Shown piece after piece: positions 15,786-25,205 of a stretch of DNA of 64,000 nt. The translations under genes were made by a program, and so were the position numbers. Below the pieces are notes generated by a model. It was given only the letters and a program-made list of their open reading frames with translations, made no database searches and had not been told where the DNA came from. The stretch comes from an uncultured Lactobacillus sp. (GTDB taxonomy: Bacteria > Bacillota > Bacilli > Lactobacillales > Lactobacillaceae): contig CALFSK010000015.1 of the NCBI GenBank assembly GCA_937916845.1, positions 1-64,000 of the forward strand, read 5' to 3'. How positions within the stretch are numbered: the stretch's first letter is position 1; each line of letters begins with the position of its first letter.

Positions 15786-16070
15786 ATGATTATTAAGTCA
15801 ACGTTAGAAAATTATTTAGCATTTTTCAACACCCCACTATTATCAGCTGGGCAAACCATTGGTGAACTGGTCGTTTTAATTCAGGCACATTACGCACAAC
15901 GGCGGACCGACGAGCATCTATCGATTTACTATGACGCGGTCGCCGATAACATCGTGATCGATTGGAATGATCAGCACCAAGTCATCAAACGTTTTACGAA
16001 CGACCACTTTAATCGCATTGAATCAGCTTATCTAGCCATGCAGGCCGAACAGCGGACTGTGCAAGCTTAG
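15786..16070 (+). CDS. 94-residue protein of unknown function
   Basis: A small soluble protein, acidic to neutral, with no signal peptide and a mainly helical pattern. The middle (LSIYYDAVADNIVIDW) looks like a beta hairpin. I set the start at 15786 because a longer frame from a TTG at 15729 overlaps the -10 element of its promoter. No family is recognised. It has its own promoter with a palindromic cre-like site, so it is probably carbon-regulated. Confidence 0.65.
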   Translation: MIIKSTLENYLAFFNTPLLSAGQTIGELVVLIQAHYAQRRTDEHLSIYYDAVADNIVIDWNDQHQVIKRFTNDHFNRIESAYLAMQAEQRTVQA

Positions 16071-16079
16071 TTTTAATAT

Positions 16080-16118
16080 AAAAAAGGCCTTTTCCGTTTT
16101 TGCGGGAAAGGCCTTTTA
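16080..16118 (+). terminator. Terminator after the 94-residue protein gene
   Basis: AAAAGGCCTTTTCC pairs GGGAAAGGCCTTTT around a TTTTTG loop. Confidence 0.8.
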
Positions 16119-16140
16119 GATTGGAATCAGTTATTATTGG

Positions 16141-16316
16141 TAGCTCCGTCGGGCAGTCTTGGTGTGCTGTGGGGGACGGTCCCAGCCACGGTGCGGTCTG
16201 GAACCTCGATTCAAAGCCGATAAACCACGTCTTTGAATCGCCCCGCAAGATTGGCACAAGGTTCACCTGCCAATCTTGCCGACACAGCACACCAAGACTG
16301 CCCGACTTTCGCTAAA
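16141..16316 (+). repeat. Multi-hairpin repeat, copy D
   Basis: The best preserved copy. A perfect 24-bp outer stem (16148-16171 with 16283-16306) encloses the core CAGCCA...CGGTCTGGAACC, a 10-bp hairpin CGATTCAAAG/CTTTGAATCG (16207-16240) and a hairpin AAGATTGGC/GCCAATCTT. Compared with copy A, base pairs change on both sides: TGATTC/GAATCA becomes CGATTC/GAATCG, and GAGATTGG/CCAATCTC becomes AAGATTGG/CCAATCTT. It sits between convergent genes. The open frames across it are by-products. Confidence 0.85.
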
Positions 16317-16411
16317 TACGAAGTGATCTGTTGTTATTACGCTAGTAATTAATGGCATAGCTATCAGCGACGACCGGACTAGGTTATAAAGGGATAACGT
16401 TCTTTGGGTCG
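16317..16411 (+). repeat. Tail sequence shared with the 5.3-kb palindrome
   Basis: Downstream of copy D, AGTAATTAATGGCATAG and TATCAGCGACGACCGGAC, then TTATAAAG, recall the sequences that flank the palindrome after copy A. This suggests that copy D has lost that internal palindrome. A shorter relative occurs at 58936-58958. Confidence 0.5.
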
Positions 16412-17509
16412 TTACTGCTTAAAGTAGGCCGTTAAGAACGGCGCGGTCTTGCTGACGACTTGGGCTTGCGAATAAGTCTTCTTGCCGTCGCCCCAGATGG
16501 AGATGGCGGAGCCGATGTTTTTGCTACTCTTCGCGAGGTCTTGGTGGTTCGTCTTATCCCAGACCTGAACGTTCCAGTTCTTCTTCAAGTCATTTTTCCA
16601 GTAGGTGACGTTGCTCTTCTTGAACGTCGCTGGTTTCGTAATGACGTAGAGGTACCAGAAGTTGGCGTTGATGGTCTGAAAGCCTGCCTTGTTGAGTTGG
16701 GGAAGGGTCGGCCGAATCTTGCGGTGGAGTTTGACTTGCTTAGGATCGTCATTTTCGCCGTCGTAACTCCAGTAGGTGATCAGGATGTTATGGTCGATCT
16801 TTTTCAAATCCGCGCGCATCAGCCCGTCGTTCCACATCGTGGTCTTGAGATGCTTCTTGTTCAGGTAGCGGTTCAGCGTGTTGGTGTATTTAACGGTGTT
16901 AGGTTGATGAGTTGCGGTGGACGCACTGTATTCGTCGCCCCCGATAGCCATGTGTTGATCGCGGTAGAGCAGGCCAACGTACTCACCCAAGAGTTTTTTG
17001 ACAAACGGGGCCGTTTTGGCTGACCGGAGATTCATCTCGTTACCCGTTGTGACTTCTTTGGCCAATTTCTTGTTAGTTGCATTAGAAGTCTTGAGTAATT
17101 TGACGAGTGCCTTAGCGTGACCGGGCGTATCGATTTCGGGAATCACTTCAACGTGGCGCTTGTGACCGTAAACGATTAGGGAACGGAGCTGTTTTTTGCT
17201 CAAAAAGGCGAGCTTGGTCTTGCGGTTATAGTAGACGCTTCCCTTGTGACGCGCATTCTTAGTTGTTTGATTCAACGTTTTGCTTTCAACGCCGTAACGG
17301 TGGTCGTCTGTTAAATGTAACTGGATAAACGTCCCGCCCCCAGCGTGGACGCGGCGGATGAAGCCTTGGATCGTTTTGACCGAGTAATACTGCCGGGCAT
17401 TATCTAGAATTAGTCCCTTGGATTTCTTAGTTGCCTGTGCTGACTGTGTCATGAGGCTAATTCCTAAGATTAGCGTTAATGTGAGTGACCCCCACCGCCA
17501 TTTGTGCAT
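16412..17509 (-). CDS. Secreted GH20 beta-N-acetylhexosaminidase, dispersin-B-like
   Basis: A 365-residue enzyme with a signal peptide (residues 1 to about 26, ending SAQA). The GH20 barrel begins GLILDNARQYYS, has LHLTDDHRYGVE and EIDTPGHAKAL, and carries the catalytic Asp-Glu pair in GGDEYS (D192-E193). The order and single-domain size resemble dispersin B, which cuts beta-1,6-linked poly-N-acetylglucosamine in biofilms. Substrate could instead be chitobiose or peptidoglycan-derived sugars. No wall anchor is present, so it is probably released. It is monocistronic and faces repeat copy D. Confidence 0.85.
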   Translation of the reverse strand: MHKWRWGSLTLTLILGISLMTQSAQATKKSKGLILDNARQYYSVKTIQGFIRRVHAGGGTFIQLHLTDDHRYGVESKTLNQTTKNARHKGSVYYNRKTKLAFLSKKQLRSLIVYGHKRHVEVIPEIDTPGHAKALVKLLKTSNATNKKLAKEVTTGNEMNLRSAKTAPFVKKLLGEYVGLLYRDQHMAIGGDEYSASTATHQPNTVKYTNTLNRYLNKKHLKTTMWNDGLMRADLKKIDHNILITYWSYDGENDDPKQVKLHRKIRPTLPQLNKAGFQTINANFWYLYVITKPATFKKSNVTYWKNDLKKNWNVQVWDKTNHQDLAKSSKNIGSAISIWGDGKKTYSQAQVVSKTAPFLTAYFKQ

Positions 17510-17715
17510 ATTTATTCCCCCAATTAATAAAAGCTAATAGTTTAATATATATAGTTTTTTTATAAGAGTGCAACCATTTAGCACTATAAAGTTTAGAAAA
17601 CTTTGGATTGGTAACAATTAATGACTAATCCGTTGAATTGAGAAGCGGGATTAGCGGTATAATATTTCCTGTTATTTTAATAAAGTTAAAATTTGGCGTG
17701 AGAGAGTGTTAGTTG

Positions 17716-18588
17716 ATGAATTCAAAGGTGTTAGGCTCAGTGTTGCTAAGTAGCGCGGCGGCAATCTGGGGCGGGACGTTTGTGGCAGTCAAAGAAGTCG
17801 TTGGTTTGATCCACCCGTTACAACTCGTGTGGTTGCGATACTTGGTAGCACTGATTTTTCTAATCGGGTTTGCGTTGTTAAAACGGGAAAAGTGGCACGT
17901 GCAAGTCAAGGACTACAAGTGGTTTGCACTGATTGGCTTGACGGGGTATACCGTATCAATTGTCATGCAGGAGACGGGGACGTGGTTTTCCAGCGCCCAG
18001 ACGGGAGCGGTCGTGACCGGCTCGACGCCGACCTTCATGGCGCTATTTGCGTGGCTATTATTTAAGGAAAAACTCAACCGGGTTAAAGTATTCGCGCTAA
18101 TTTTGGCTACTTTAGGCGTGGTGATGATCGTCGGGATTCACCTCGCCGGTAAGCATATTTTAGTCGGGGTGTTATTGCTGATTTTGGCGGCGCTGACGTG
18201 GTCGTTGATGTCCGTCCTGATTAAAAAAGTACCCGATTACAGTGCGTTGCAGATTACCATTATTTCCACAATCATTGCGATGGTCTGCTTGACGCCGTTT
18301 GCGCTGAGCACGCCGGGCGCTTTTGCGGGCGTGAACTTCTTAAATTTGAAGGTGCTGACCTGCTTGATATACGTGGGCGCCATTTCCACCGCGTTTGCGT
18401 TTGTGATGTGGAACGCTGGGTTAACGCTAATTAGTACGAGTACTTCTGGGCTGTTTTACTTACTACAGCCAGTCGTCGGAACGTTGCTTGGCTGGTTATT
18501 GCTCGGGGAAAATTTAACGCCGGGATTTGTCGTCGGGTCGGCACTGATCTTAGGGAGCGTCTTTGTATCGGTCAGGTACGCGGCGTAG
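17716..18588 (+). CDS. EamA/DMT-family transporter
   Basis: A 290-residue protein with ten predicted helices in two EamA repeats. The first repeat has AIWGGTFVAVKE and the region around TGSTPTFMALFAWLLFKE; the second ends PVVGTLLGWLLLGENLTPG. These proteins export amino acids, metabolites or drugs from the cytoplasm. Start at ATG 17716, with a TTG codon just before as an alternative; the ribosome site is weak (GAGAGAG). It is followed by a terminator at 18617-18657. Substrate unknown. Confidence 0.88.
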   Translation: MNSKVLGSVLLSSAAAIWGGTFVAVKEVVGLIHPLQLVWLRYLVALIFLIGFALLKREKWHVQVKDYKWFALIGLTGYTVSIVMQETGTWFSSAQTGAVVTGSTPTFMALFAWLLFKEKLNRVKVFALILATLGVVMIVGIHLAGKHILVGVLLLILAALTWSLMSVLIKKVPDYSALQITIISTIIAMVCLTPFALSTPGAFAGVNFLNLKVLTCLIYVGAISTAFAFVMWNAGLTLISTSTSGLFYLLQPVVGTLLGWLLLGENLTPGFVVGSALILGSVFVSVRYAA

Positions 18589-18616
18589 CGGGAAAAATAA
18601 TTTAATAAAAAGATTA

Positions 18617-18660
18617 ATACGGGACACTGTGGTCAAAATGACGATGGTGTCCCGTATTTT
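18617..18660 (+). terminator. Terminator of the EamA transporter
   Basis: ATACGGGACAC pairs GTGTCCCGTAT, followed by TTTT. Confidence 0.75.
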
Positions 18661-18819
18661 GGCATGTTATCACGTTGAGATAGTTAATGAGGGTAACTTT
18701 TTAGACGTTTAAGTTGATTTACGCAATATAATTGAGTACTATAATTAATAAGAACATTGTTATTTAAATATACTTAATTGTTGTGGTATAAAAGTGATTA
18801 ATAGCGGGGGCGACAAATC

Positions 18820-21800
18820 ATGACACAATTACAAACAACTAAACGTCATTATAAGATGTATAAAAAAGGTCGGTTTTGGATCATTGCCGGAATTACGGTA
18901 GCAACTATGGGGTTAACACAGGTTGTGGGACAAGCCGACACGAATGAATCAGTTAATAACAACATTGATACGACGGCTACAGGTACGCAATCGACGGAAA
19001 AAGAAGTACCGTTGAAGACCACCAGTACGCCAAAAGTTGAAGCGGAATCCCTTACCACGACTGGTAAGGTTGAAACGGAAAATCAAGGCGATTCAGAACA
19101 ACCAGTAAAGCCCGCAGCGTCAGACGCGCAGCCTGATGAAAAGACGTCGGCTGAACCAGAAACACCAGCACAGTCTGGCACGTCCGGTGCGCAAAATGAT
19201 GAAAAACCAGCGGCGGGTGCTGGGCAGGAATCTAATCAGAATAATGAGCTAACTAGTGATGCAGCTGCGCCGGCTGACAAAGATGTCGCGCAACCGACAG
19301 CGACTAATCAGAAGAAGACGTTGCGGGATGCACCCGTTGCGCCAGCGGACGATAATCAAGATTTGAGTGACCAGTTTGAGGATCCAACCTTACTGGCTGC
19401 CGTTCGCAAAGGTCTGAGTTTAAAGGATAATCAGTTACTGACTAAGGCCGTCATCAAAGCTTACGGTAACGGTTACGGGCAGAGTCTGAACGTGACAACC
19501 GCGGTCAACGGGGCTGTTCAGCCGGTGACGAGTCTTAAAGGCTTGGAAACCTTGGCTGATTTGCCATCCCGGGTTTCAGTTGGTGTCCAAGTGGCAGTCG
19601 GGGCCAGCTACCAGGAGATGCCTAATTTCGATTTTTCACCACTGAAAGCGGTTACTCTAAGGGGATTAACGCTGGAGACCCCTTACTGGGGGGCCGCAAC
19701 GGATGAGCAATTACGGACGATTGCCGATTTGGACCCGCACTATATCTATGACTTAGACTTTGGCTCTACTGAGCCGATGTCAATTAATCCTTACGGGATG
19801 AACAACCATCAATTTGCGATTTTAGCGCCGTTTGTTCAGGCAGTGCTTGAAAATAATTATCCGCAGTCTAGTCCAATGATGTCGTTTGGCGGGAATAATA
19901 TTACCGACTTTAGCCCGTTGAACACGTTATCGGCGCACAAAGGCGGACGTGTAACCGGTTGGCTTCAGTATGCTTTTAACAAGCAGGCCGTTAGTTATCA
20001 GCAGGGCGACACGGTCGTCGTAACTTCCCCAATCAAGGGGATTCACGGCGAATCGATCAATTACCAAGTGCGCTACTATCAAGCTGATGGAACGGCAGAT
20101 GGTAAGTTGGTCGTGGCCGACGCAAACCAAGTGACTCAGAAACAGGCTGACGGCACCACGGCAACCGTTTGGCAGTATACGCTAGTTAACCCGCAGTTGT
20201 TCCAAGGGCAGCTAGTGTACGGTCAATTTTATCTAAGCGACGCGTCATATACGACGTACCCAACGGATCTCAACGGCCAGTCGATGAACGGGTTTGATTT
20301 GCTAGCGGGGGCGTTGGTCTTCCAACCAGTGACCCAATCAAAGGCGCAAATTAGCTTTGATCCAAGTGAAGTGGTCATGGGGCCTAACGCAACGTGGAAT
20401 TACTTAGACCACCTTGCCAGTGTCAGTGATTATGACGGTAATTCGATTGACGCCAGTGAGTGGGCTAATTTAAAGATTACTAACGTAAATGGCGGTCCAG
20501 ATTTAACGCAGGCGGGCCAACAAACTGTCACGTTTGCGTACACCGATGACCAGGGCACCGTGCACTCAGCGACGGCCATCGTCAACGTACTTGCCAGTCA
20601 GGCGACGATTACGGCTAAAGCGGATCAAGTGGTTTGGCCACAGGATGTCTCTAAACTGACGGCGGCTGATTTGGTGCAAAGCGTGACGGACGCCTCCGGT
20701 AAAGCGATCACTGATTTCACCGGGGTTACGATGACGTCAATCGATGAAACGCAAGCGGGTGCCCAAACGGTGACGCTAACTTATACGGATGCAGCGGGTA
20801 ATCCCGTCACGACAACGATGACTGTGACCGTTGACCTAGCTAGTTTGACGACTAAGCCAACGCAAGTCATCGCTGGTCCGAACGCTAAGTGGGACTATTT
20901 GAGTGATGTCGACAGCGCGACGGACAGCACGGGGCAAACAATTGATAGCAAAAACGCTGACGTACAAGTGATTACGGGACCCGATTTGAGCGATGCTATG
21001 ATTGGACAACCTCAGACCATCGTGTTGGCGTACACCGACAACTTAGGCCGGACGCAGCAGTTTACTGCGGTGGTCACGACCGTTAAAACTAAGGCGGCTG
21101 TGAGTGGTGTTCAAAACGTGACGATTATCGCTGGACCAAAAGCCAGTTGGACGTTAAACGACAGTATCGACTGGCAAAAGACCTTTGCGGCGGACGGCAC
21201 GCAGCTTTCCGCAGCAGACTTGAACCAGATCACGGCTGCCGGGACACCAAACGTGCAGAAACCCGGAACCTATACCTTAACGTTACGGTACCTGGACGCA
21301 GCCGGGAACTTAGTAACGGGTACGGCGACCGTTAACGTGGTAGCAACGCAAGCGACGTTGAAAGTAACTGACAGCCAGTTGAAAGTTGGGAGTACTTGGC
21401 AGCCGAGTGACAATTTGGCCCAAGTAACCGATGCAACGGGTCAGCCATTAACAGTGAGCGCGGTGACGGTTAGCGGAACGGTGAATACCAGCGTTGCCGG
21501 GACGTACCCGGTCACTTACACGTATACCGATATTGCGGGGAACGTTTATACCCAGACGGCGGTTGTTACGGTCGTTGAGGCCGGCAAACCGGACCAACCA
21601 GGCAACGGCGGTGGCACAACTGATCCCGGCGATGGCGGCGGTACAACGACTGACCCGGGTAACGGTGGCGGAACGACGACTGATCCAGGCAATGGTGGCG
21701 GAACGACCACAGATCCAGGCAACGGTGGTGGCACAACGACTGATCCAGGCAACGGTGGTGGTACGACGACCGACCCAGGTAACGGTGGTGGTACGACGAC

Positions 21801-22293
21801 CGACCCAGGTAACGGTGGTGGTACGACGACTGATCCAGGCAATGGTGGTGGTACAACGACTGATCCCGGCAACGGCGGTGGTACGACGACCGATCCGGGT
21901 GATGGCGACGGTATTACTAATCCGGACAACGGTGGTAACGCGATTGATGCTGGCGATAACAATAGTACGACCGATGCATGTAACGGTGGTATGATTACCG
22001 AACCTGGCACCGGCGACGCGGTTAAACCAGGAAATAATGGCGAGACCAGTCAACCGACTGCGCCAGCCAAGATTCAGAAGCAGGTGACGCCAGCTAAAGC
22101 GGCACAACCAGCGCAGCCTTTGACTTCAACTAGTCAGGCGGATCACACGGTTGCCCCCGCACAAGCTAAGGCGACGGCTTTACCACAGACCGATGAACGG
22201 ACGACTGGTTTAGCTGGGATCATCGTTGGTGCGCTGGGCCTGACCGGCTTATTAGCTGGATTAGGTGCGAGTCACCGGCGGCATGAAGATTAA
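18820..22293 (+). CDS. Wall-anchored surface protein with leucine-rich and Ig-like modules
   Basis: A 1157-residue extracellular protein. It opens with a KxYKxGKxW signal (KMYKKGRFW) and a hydrophobic segment. Residues about 50-180 are a Thr/Glu/Pro/Ala-rich linker. Residues about 180-500 have internalin-like leucine-rich features (VTSLKGLETLADLPS, FDFSPLKAVTLRGLTLETP). Residues about 505-925 hold at least four bacterial Ig-like units, each ending in patterns such as AGQQTVTFAYTDDQG. A Gly/Asn/Thr/Asp-Pro decapeptide array (about 927-1030) follows. The sorting signal LPQTDE near residue 1121 is followed by a hydrophobic segment and a basic tail, for sortase anchoring. Probable adhesin; the ligand is unknown. 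Confidence 0.85.
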   Translation: MTQLQTTKRHYKMYKKGRFWIIAGITVATMGLTQVVGQADTNESVNNNIDTTATGTQSTEKEVPLKTTSTPKVEAESLTTTGKVETENQGDSEQPVKPAASDAQPDEKTSAEPETPAQSGTSGAQNDEKPAAGAGQESNQNNELTSDAAAPADKDVAQPTATNQKKTLRDAPVAPADDNQDLSDQFEDPTLLAAVRKGLSLKDNQLLTKAVIKAYGNGYGQSLNVTTAVNGAVQPVTSLKGLETLADLPSRVSVGVQVAVGASYQEMPNFDFSPLKAVTLRGLTLETPYWGAATDEQLRTIADLDPHYIYDLDFGSTEPMSINPYGMNNHQFAILAPFVQAVLENNYPQSSPMMSFGGNNITDFSPLNTLSAHKGGRVTGWLQYAFNKQAVSYQQGDTVVVTSPIKGIHGESINYQVRYYQADGTADGKLVVADANQVTQKQADGTTATVWQYTLVNPQLFQGQLVYGQFYLSDASYTTYPTDLNGQSMNGFDLLAGALVFQPVTQSKAQISFDPSEVVMGPNATWNYLDHLASVSDYDGNSIDASEWANLKITNVNGGPDLTQAGQQTVTFAYTDDQGTVHSATAIVNVLASQATITAKADQVVWPQDVSKLTAADLVQSVTDASGKAITDFTGVTMTSIDETQAGAQTVTLTYTDAAGNPVTTTMTVTVDLASLTTKPTQVIAGPNAKWDYLSDVDSATDSTGQTIDSKNADVQVITGPDLSDAMIGQPQTIVLAYTDNLGRTQQFTAVVTTVKTKAAVSGVQNVTIIAGPKASWTLNDSIDWQKTFAADGTQLSAADLNQITAAGTPNVQKPGTYTLTLRYLDAAGNLVTGTATVNVVATQATLKVTDSQLKVGSTWQPSDNLAQVTDATGQPLTVSAVTVSGTVNTSVAGTYPVTYTYTDIAGNVYTQTAVVTVVEAGKPDQPGNGGGTTDPGDGGGTTTDPGNGGGTTTDPGNGGGTTTDPGNGGGTTTDPGNGGGTTTDPGNGGGTTTDPGNGGGTTTDPGNGGGTTTDPGNGGGTTTDPGDGDGITNPDNGGNAIDAGDNNSTTDACNGGMITEPGTGDAVKPGNNGETSQPTAPAKIQKQVTPAKAAQPAQPLTSTSQADHTVAPAQAKATALPQTDERTTGLAGIIVGALGLTGLLAGLGASHRRHED
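21598..21902 (+). repeat. 30-bp tandem repeat encoding PGNGGGTTTD
   Basis: About ten in-frame copies of a 30-bp unit, with mainly silent differences. They form the wall-spanning stalk of the surface protein. Copy number is expected to vary by slippage or recombination, changing stalk length without shifting frame. Confidence 0.85.
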
Positions 22294-22327
22294 AAGAGTG
22301 AGATAAAAGGCGGTTAATTTGTGAGCA

Positions 22328-22384
22328 TTAACGTGGCATCAGTGATTATTCCTGGGCTTGGAATGATTGCTGATGCCGGGTTAA
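22328..22384 (+). other. Long hairpin in 3' region of surface-protein mRNA
   Basis: An 18-bp stem (22335-22352 with 22360-22377) fully pairs if three G-T pairs are allowed, and TTAAC/GTTAA extends it outside. It starts about 35 bp after the stop codon and lies before the true terminator. A GTG-initiated frame overlapping it has no ribosome site and is not considered a gene. Confidence 0.6.
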
Positions 22385-22430
22385 GCGGAGCAAATTGCCT
22401 TTTAGAACACGTTTCGACCAGAATAATAGG

Positions 22431-22473
22431 AAAAATCCAATCAGAAATTATTAACTTTTCTGATTGGATTTTT
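22431..22473 (+). terminator. Terminator of the surface-protein gene
   Basis: AAAAATCCAATCAGAA pairs TTCTGATTGGATTTTT, with the T run included in the 3' arm. Confidence 0.85.
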
Positions 22474-22630
22474 GCGCTTTATTCCGGATTATTTTCGATA
22501 GATGAATGTTTTAACTAGCTAGCACAACGATTAGTTATGTAATGATTGATTATGGTTAAATTAATCTCCGGCAAGCAGTATATTTTATGCTATAATCAAC
22601 CCATTAATTTACTATTGGTGGCAGACAACT

Positions 22631-23554
22631 ATGGAAGAGCAATTGAATTATTATCGCTTCTCACGGGAACAGTGGAAGCAGTTTTACCGCGACGGGCACG
22701 TGCCGTTAACCGCCGACAACTTACATGAGATTAAAGCGTTTAATGATCGCATTAGTTTGGATGATGTCCGCGAGATTTACTTGCCGGTGACCCACTTGTT
22801 GCAGGCAAAGTTTGAGCATTACTTATCCTGGCGAGCGACGGAATCGTCCTTTTTGCGTCGTCAAAATCGACAATCGCCCTTCATCATTGGGGTATCGGGG
22901 AGCGTGGCCGTGGGAAAAACGACCACGGCACGCTTGTTAGAAATACTACTGAAATACCTGTATCCGGATCGCCGGACGCAACTGATTACGACCGATGGGT
23001 TCTTATATTCCAACGCTGAATTAAAGAAAATGCAGCTGATGGAACGCAAAGGCTTTCCGGAAAGCTATAACATGCCGCGGCTGATTCAGTTTTTAAACGA
23101 CGTCAAGAGCGGCCAGCCGCTGGCGAAGGCGCCGGTGTATTCACATCAAACTTACGACATCGTGCCGAACCGCTTTGACGTCATTACCCATCCGGATATC
23201 TTAATCATCGAAGGAATCAACGTCTTGCAGCTACCGTCTAACGAACGCATCTACATCAGTGATTTCACCGACTTTTCGGTTTACGTGGACGCGGACGCCG
23301 ACCTGATTGAATCGTGGTACTTGGACCGGTTTGAGGCGTTGATGAAGACGGCTTTCCAAGATCCTAAGAACTATTTTTACCCGTGGGCGATTGGCGATCA
23401 CGGTGAAGCTATCGAGATGGCGAAGCGGGTGTGGGAAGACGTTGATTTGAAAAACTTGAATGATTATATCCTGCCGACTAGGAATCGTGCGGATTTGATT
23501 TTACACAAAATCGCGCACCATGTGATTGACGCCGTTTATTTTCGTAAGTATTAG
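22631..23554 (+). CDS. coaA: Pantothenate kinase (type I)
   Basis: A 307-residue enzyme that phosphorylates pantothenate, the first and regulated step of coenzyme A synthesis. The N-terminal NYYRFSREQW is typical. The P-loop GVSGSVAVGKTTTAR (about 85-99) binds ATP, followed by TTDGFLY, GFPESYN and IEGINVLQ, and the characteristic DFSVYVDA and FQDPKNYF. Length and motifs match bacterial CoaA. It has its own promoter region with TATAAT near 22590 and lies just upstream of guaA, probably as a separate unit. Confidence 0.95.
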   Translation: MEEQLNYYRFSREQWKQFYRDGHVPLTADNLHEIKAFNDRISLDDVREIYLPVTHLLQAKFEHYLSWRATESSFLRRQNRQSPFIIGVSGSVAVGKTTTARLLEILLKYLYPDRRTQLITTDGFLYSNAELKKMQLMERKGFPESYNMPRLIQFLNDVKSGQPLAKAPVYSHQTYDIVPNRFDVITHPDILIIEGINVLQLPSNERIYISDFTDFSVYVDADADLIESWYLDRFEALMKTAFQDPKNYFYPWAIGDHGEAIEMAKRVWEDVDLKNLNDYILPTRNRADLILHKIAHHVIDAVYFRKY

Positions 23555-23578
23555 CGCCTAAGAAATTTCTCATATTTA

Positions 23579-23607
23579 TTGACCACTTGTTTAGAAATCA
23601 GTATGAT
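23579..23607 (+). promoter_or_regulatory. Promoter of guaA
   Basis: TTGACC, 17-bp spacer, TATGAT. The leader is only about 35 bases, too short for a purine riboswitch, and none is seen. Confidence 0.7.
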
Positions 23608-23648
23608 AGACCTATTGAGCATTAACTAATCCAAAAGGAGTGAACAAC

Positions 23649-25205
23649 TTGGCAAAAACGGACACCGCGTCTTTCGACTCAATTCTTGTGTTGGATTTTG
23701 GTAGTCAATACAATCAGTTGATTACCCGACGCATTCGTGATTTCGGCATTTATTCGGAATTACTGCCTAATACGATTTCCGCTGAAGAAATCAAAGCCCG
23801 CCACCCTAAGGGAATTATTTTCTCTGGTGGCCCCAACAGTGTTTACGATGATGGCGCCTTTCGGGTTGATCCTGAGATCTTCAACTTAGGCTTGCCTATT
23901 TTGGGAATCTGTTACGGGATGCAGCTGATGACTTACATGCTTCCGGGCGGTAAGGTCGAATCAGCTGACAACCGGGAATACGGTAAGGCTAACATCCAAG
24001 TGACCGGCGATGCGTCAACCTTGTTTGACGGGACGCCTAAGGAACAGTCAGTTTGGATGAGCCATGGTGACTTGGTTACCCAGGCACCAGATGGTTTTGA
24101 CGTGGTGGCAACTTCGAAGAACTGCCCAATCGCAGCGATTCAAAACGTTGACAAGAAGTTCTACGGGATTCAATTGCACGCTGAAGTTCGGAACACGGAC
24201 TACGGCGAAAACATCTTGAAGAACTTCGCGTTTAACGTCTGCCAAGCGGAAGCTAACTGGTCAATGGATGACTTTATCGATATGCAAATCGAAAAGATCC
24301 GGGCCGAAGTTGGCGATAAGAAGGTCTTACTCGGATTATCCGGTGGGGTCGACTCCAGTGTCGTTGGCGTGTTATTACACAAGGCCATCGGGACGCAATT
24401 AACCAGTATTTTCGTGGACCACGGTCTGTTACGTAAGGGTGAAGCTGACCAAGTTATGGCTAGTTTGGAAGGTAAATTCGGACTGAACATCATTAAAGTT
24501 GATGCGAAGGAACGGTTTATGAGCAAATTAGCTGGCGTTAGCGATCCAGAACGTAAGCGGAAGATTATTGGGAACGAATTTATCCAAGTCTTCGACGAAG
24601 AAGCGACGAAGTTAAACGGGATGGAATTCTTAGCGCAGGGGACGTTGTATACTGACGTCATCGAAAGTGGGACGTCCACGGCGCAAACGATTAAGTCTCA
24701 CCATAACGTCGGCGGGTTGCCAAAAGACATGCAGTTCAAGCTGATCGAACCATTGCGGACTTTGTTCAAGGACGAAGCACGTGAATTGGGTGAAAAGCTA
24801 GGCATGCCATCCGCCCTTGTATGGCGGCAACCATTCCCAGGCCCAGGTCTTGGGATTCGGGTGATTGGTGAAATCACGGAAGATAAGCTTGAAATCGTTC
24901 GTGACAGTGATTACATCTTACGGGATGAAATCAAGAAGGCCGGCTTAGACCGCGAAATCTGGCAATACTTTACGGTATTACCAGGGATCAAGTCAGTCGG
25001 TGTCATGGGTGATGGCCGGACATACGACTACACAGTCGGTATCCGGGCCGTAACGTCGATCGACGGGATGACCGCCGACTTCGCACGGATTCCATGGGAC
25101 GTCTTGCAAAAGATTTCCGTACGGATCGTAAACGAAGTTGATCACGTTAACCGCATCGTGTATGATGTTACGAGCAAGCCACCTTCGACTATTGAATGGG
25201 AATAG
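23649..25205 (+). CDS. guaA: GMP synthase (glutamine-hydrolysing)
   Basis: A 518-residue enzyme converting XMP, glutamine and ATP to GMP. The N-terminal class-I amidotransferase has [10 protein letters not shown], the nucleophile in GICYGMQ (C88) and the HAEV dyad. The ATP-pyrophosphatase domain has [10 protein letters not shown] near 229, and the C-terminal dimerisation domain ends with the conserved PPSTIEWE. Start taken as TTG 23649, since AAAAGGAG is 9 bases upstream; a GTG three codons earlier touches the ribosome site itself. The 3' end of guaA is a known insertion target for integrative elements. Confidence 0.96.
   Translation: MAKTDTASFDSILVLDFGSQYNQLITRRIRDFGIYSELLPNTISAEEIKARHPKGIIFSGGPNSVYDDGAFRVDPEIFNLGLPILGICYGMQLMTYMLPGGKVESADNREYGKANIQVTGDASTLFDGTPKEQSVWMSHGDLVTQAPDGFDVVATSKNCPIAAIQNVDKKFYGIQLHAEVRNTDYGENILKNFAFNVCQAEANWSMDDFIDMQIEKIRAEVGDKKVLLGLSGGVDSSVVGVLLHKAIGTQLTSIFVDHGLLRKGEADQVMASLEGKFGLNIIKVDAKERFMSKLAGVSDPERKRKIIGNEFIQVFDEEATKLNGMEFLAQGTLYTDVIESGTSTAQTIKSHHNVGGLPKDMQFKLIEPLRTLFKDEARELGEKLGMPSALVWRQPFPGPGLGIRVIGEITEDKLEIVRDSDYILRDEIKKAGLDREIWQYFTVLPGIKSVGVMGDGRTYDYTVGIRAVTSIDGMTADFARIPWDVLQKISVRIVNEVDHVNRIVYDVTSKPPSTIEWE

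Noticed and set aside
16009..16315. Open frames over repeat copy D on both strands
   Set aside because: They read through a hairpin-rich repeat and are explained by the palindromes.
21598..21902. Repeats with regular spacing that might suggest a CRISPR array
   Set aside because: The 30-bp units are directly adjacent with no unique spacers and are translated in frame as PGNGGGTTTD.
21448..22107. Long open frames on both strands over the decapeptide repeat (also 21494-21994 and 21546-22010)
   Set aside because: The periodic GC-rich repeat keeps all frames free of stops; none has a ribosome site and the sense frame is clearly a wall-anchored protein.
22321..22518. 65-residue frame after the surface-protein gene
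   Set aside because: It begins with GTG without a ribosome site and runs through a long hairpin and the terminator.
23608..23648. Purine riboswitch before guaA
   Set aside because: The leader after the promoter is too short to hold an aptamer.
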